From the NCBI GenBank assembly GCA_030595135.1, contig JAUVDU010000132.1, positions 1 through 5,699 of the forward strand: a stretch of DNA of 5,699 bases. Direction: 5' to 3'. A model generated the notes under the pieces. The model was not told the DNA's origin, did no database searches, and saw only the letters and a program-made list of their open reading frames with translations. Made by a program: the position numbers and the translations under genes. Below are positions 5,040 through 5,699 of this stretch, in pieces (within the stretch, counting starts at the first letter, position 1; every line of letters starts with the position of its first letter). Source of the DNA: Deltaproteobacteria bacterium. GTDB taxonomy: Bacteria > Desulfobacterota > Anaeroferrophillalia > Anaeroferrophillales > Tharpellaceae.

Positions 5040-5699
5040 ATGATTAAATCGGAATGCGGCATTGCCGCGATGGGTTTTTATTTGCCGGAAAAAGAGATTC
5101 CGTTGCTTGATCTGGCTGAAAAAGCCGGAATTCCGGCTTTTGTCGCAAAATTTGCCGGCGCCCGGACGGTACGTGCGGCCGCAGCTGATGAATTACCGAG
5201 CCAAATGGCGATTCGGGCCGCTGAAGCCGCATTGCAGAACGGCGGGATTGACCCTCAGGAGATTGACCTGATAATCTATTGCGGGGCCGGGGTTCCCGAT
5301 TATATCCTGCCGCCTTCTTCCGGCCGGGTTCAGGATGCGATTGGTGCAAGTCGGGCCATGGCTTATGATTTGTCCCAGGGATGCTGCGGCATGCTGACTG
5401 CTATGCAGGCAGCCAAAGCCCAGATAGCCCTTAATGAAGGTTGCGATACGGTTATGCTGGTCACCGGTGACAAATGGAGTCAGTTTACCCACCATCATAC
5501 TGCTGATTCAGTTTTTTTTGGTGATGGCGGCGGAGCGATAATCCTTAAAAAGGGTCATCCCGATCTGCAACCTATTGCCAGTGAAATAATTACCAAGGGC
5601 AACTATTATGATCTCTGGTCTGTTCAGGCCGGCGGCCTGCGCCATCCGGCTTCCAGCGAAACCCTGCAGAAAAATATGCACACCTACCAGTGTATTGAC
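5040..5699 (+). CDS. 3-oxoacyl-ACP synthase III (FabH-like) family protein, partial at window edge
   Basis: The frame is open from ATG 5040 to the end of the window, giving the first 220 residues of an expected 320-350. The thiolase-fold N-terminal half is clear: GIAAMGFYLPEKEI (7-20), PSQMAIRAAEAAL (53-65) and a strand IDLIIYCGAG (75-84). Next come AMAYDLSQGCCGMLTAM (106-122), where C115 lies in the place of the FabH active-site cysteine (the family reads C-x-G), and DSVFFGDGGGAIIL (156-169), the usual 'FGDGAGA' motif. The catalytic histidine and asparagine lie beyond the window. Enzymes of this type prime fatty-acid or polyketide synthesis, condense acyl-CoAs, or act like HMG-CoA synthase; which one applies cannot be told here. 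AGGA lies 8 nt upstream of the start. The gap from the crotonase gene is 24 bp, so the two are probably co-transcribed. A 22-bp palindrome falls within codons 27-34. Confidence 0.88.
   Translation, partial: MIKSECGIAAMGFYLPEKEIPLLDLAEKAGIPAFVAKFAGARTVRAAAADELPSQMAIRAAEAALQNGGIDPQEIDLIIYCGAGVPDYILPPSSGRVQDAIGASRAMAYDLSQGCCGMLTAMQAAKAQIALNEGCDTVMLVTGDKWSQFTHHHTADSVFFGDGGGAIILKKGHPDLQPIASEIITKGNYYDLWSVQAGGLRHPASSETLQKNMHTYQCID
5120..5141. repeat. 22-bp perfect palindrome inside the KAS III-like gene
   Basis: AAAAGCCGG and its reverse complement CCGGCTTTT flank AATT, making a perfectly symmetric 22-bp sequence about 80 bp into the coding region. As RNA it would form a 9-bp stem with a 4-nt loop ending in U4, similar to a short intrinsic terminator. 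It encodes EKAGIPAF in frame, so coding constraint may explain it. Confidence 0.6.

Overview
The window looks like chromosomal DNA from a mid-GC, Gram-negative anaerobe, most likely of the Desulfobacterota (former Deltaproteobacteria). This placement is an inference. It rests on a PAS-coiled-coil-LuxR regulator of a type common in that group, a DUF6125-like protein, and strong GGAG-type ribosome binding sites. No RNA gene, CRISPR array, transposase or attachment site was seen.

Layout: On the left, a minus-strand gene (50..1570) encodes a polytopic inner-membrane protein of the DUF2142 family. An intergenic region of about 335 bp (1571..1905) separates it from a divergent plus-strand gene. That region holds two terminator-like hairpins pointing towards each other and a candidate promoter. 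The plus-strand gene (1906..2898) encodes a one-component regulator with a PAS sensor, a coiled coil and a LuxR-type HTH. After a 110-bp gap with two palindromes come four tightly spaced plus-strand genes: a DUF1285-like protein (3009..3470), a DUF6125-like cysteine-rich protein with an internal duplication (3484..4230), a crotonase-family enzyme (4242..5015), and the first 220 residues of a KAS III (FabH-like) thiolase-superfamily enzyme (5040 to the window end).

How the genes may work together: Gaps of 13, 11 and 24 bp and well-placed Shine-Dalgarno sequences suggest the last four genes are one operon. The two recognisable enzymes act on acyl thioesters: the KAS III type makes C-C bonds and the crotonase type hydrates, isomerises or decarboxylates enoyl or acyl thioesters. 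The operon may therefore carry out a specialised acyl-CoA or acyl-ACP conversion, with the DUF1285 and DUF6125 proteins in unknown accessory roles. The PAS-LuxR regulator just upstream is the obvious candidate controller. An 11-bp word, TGGCAATTTAC, occurs once in each intergenic region flanking the regulator gene and is a possible shared operator. These links are inferred from context; no substrate can be named from the sequence.
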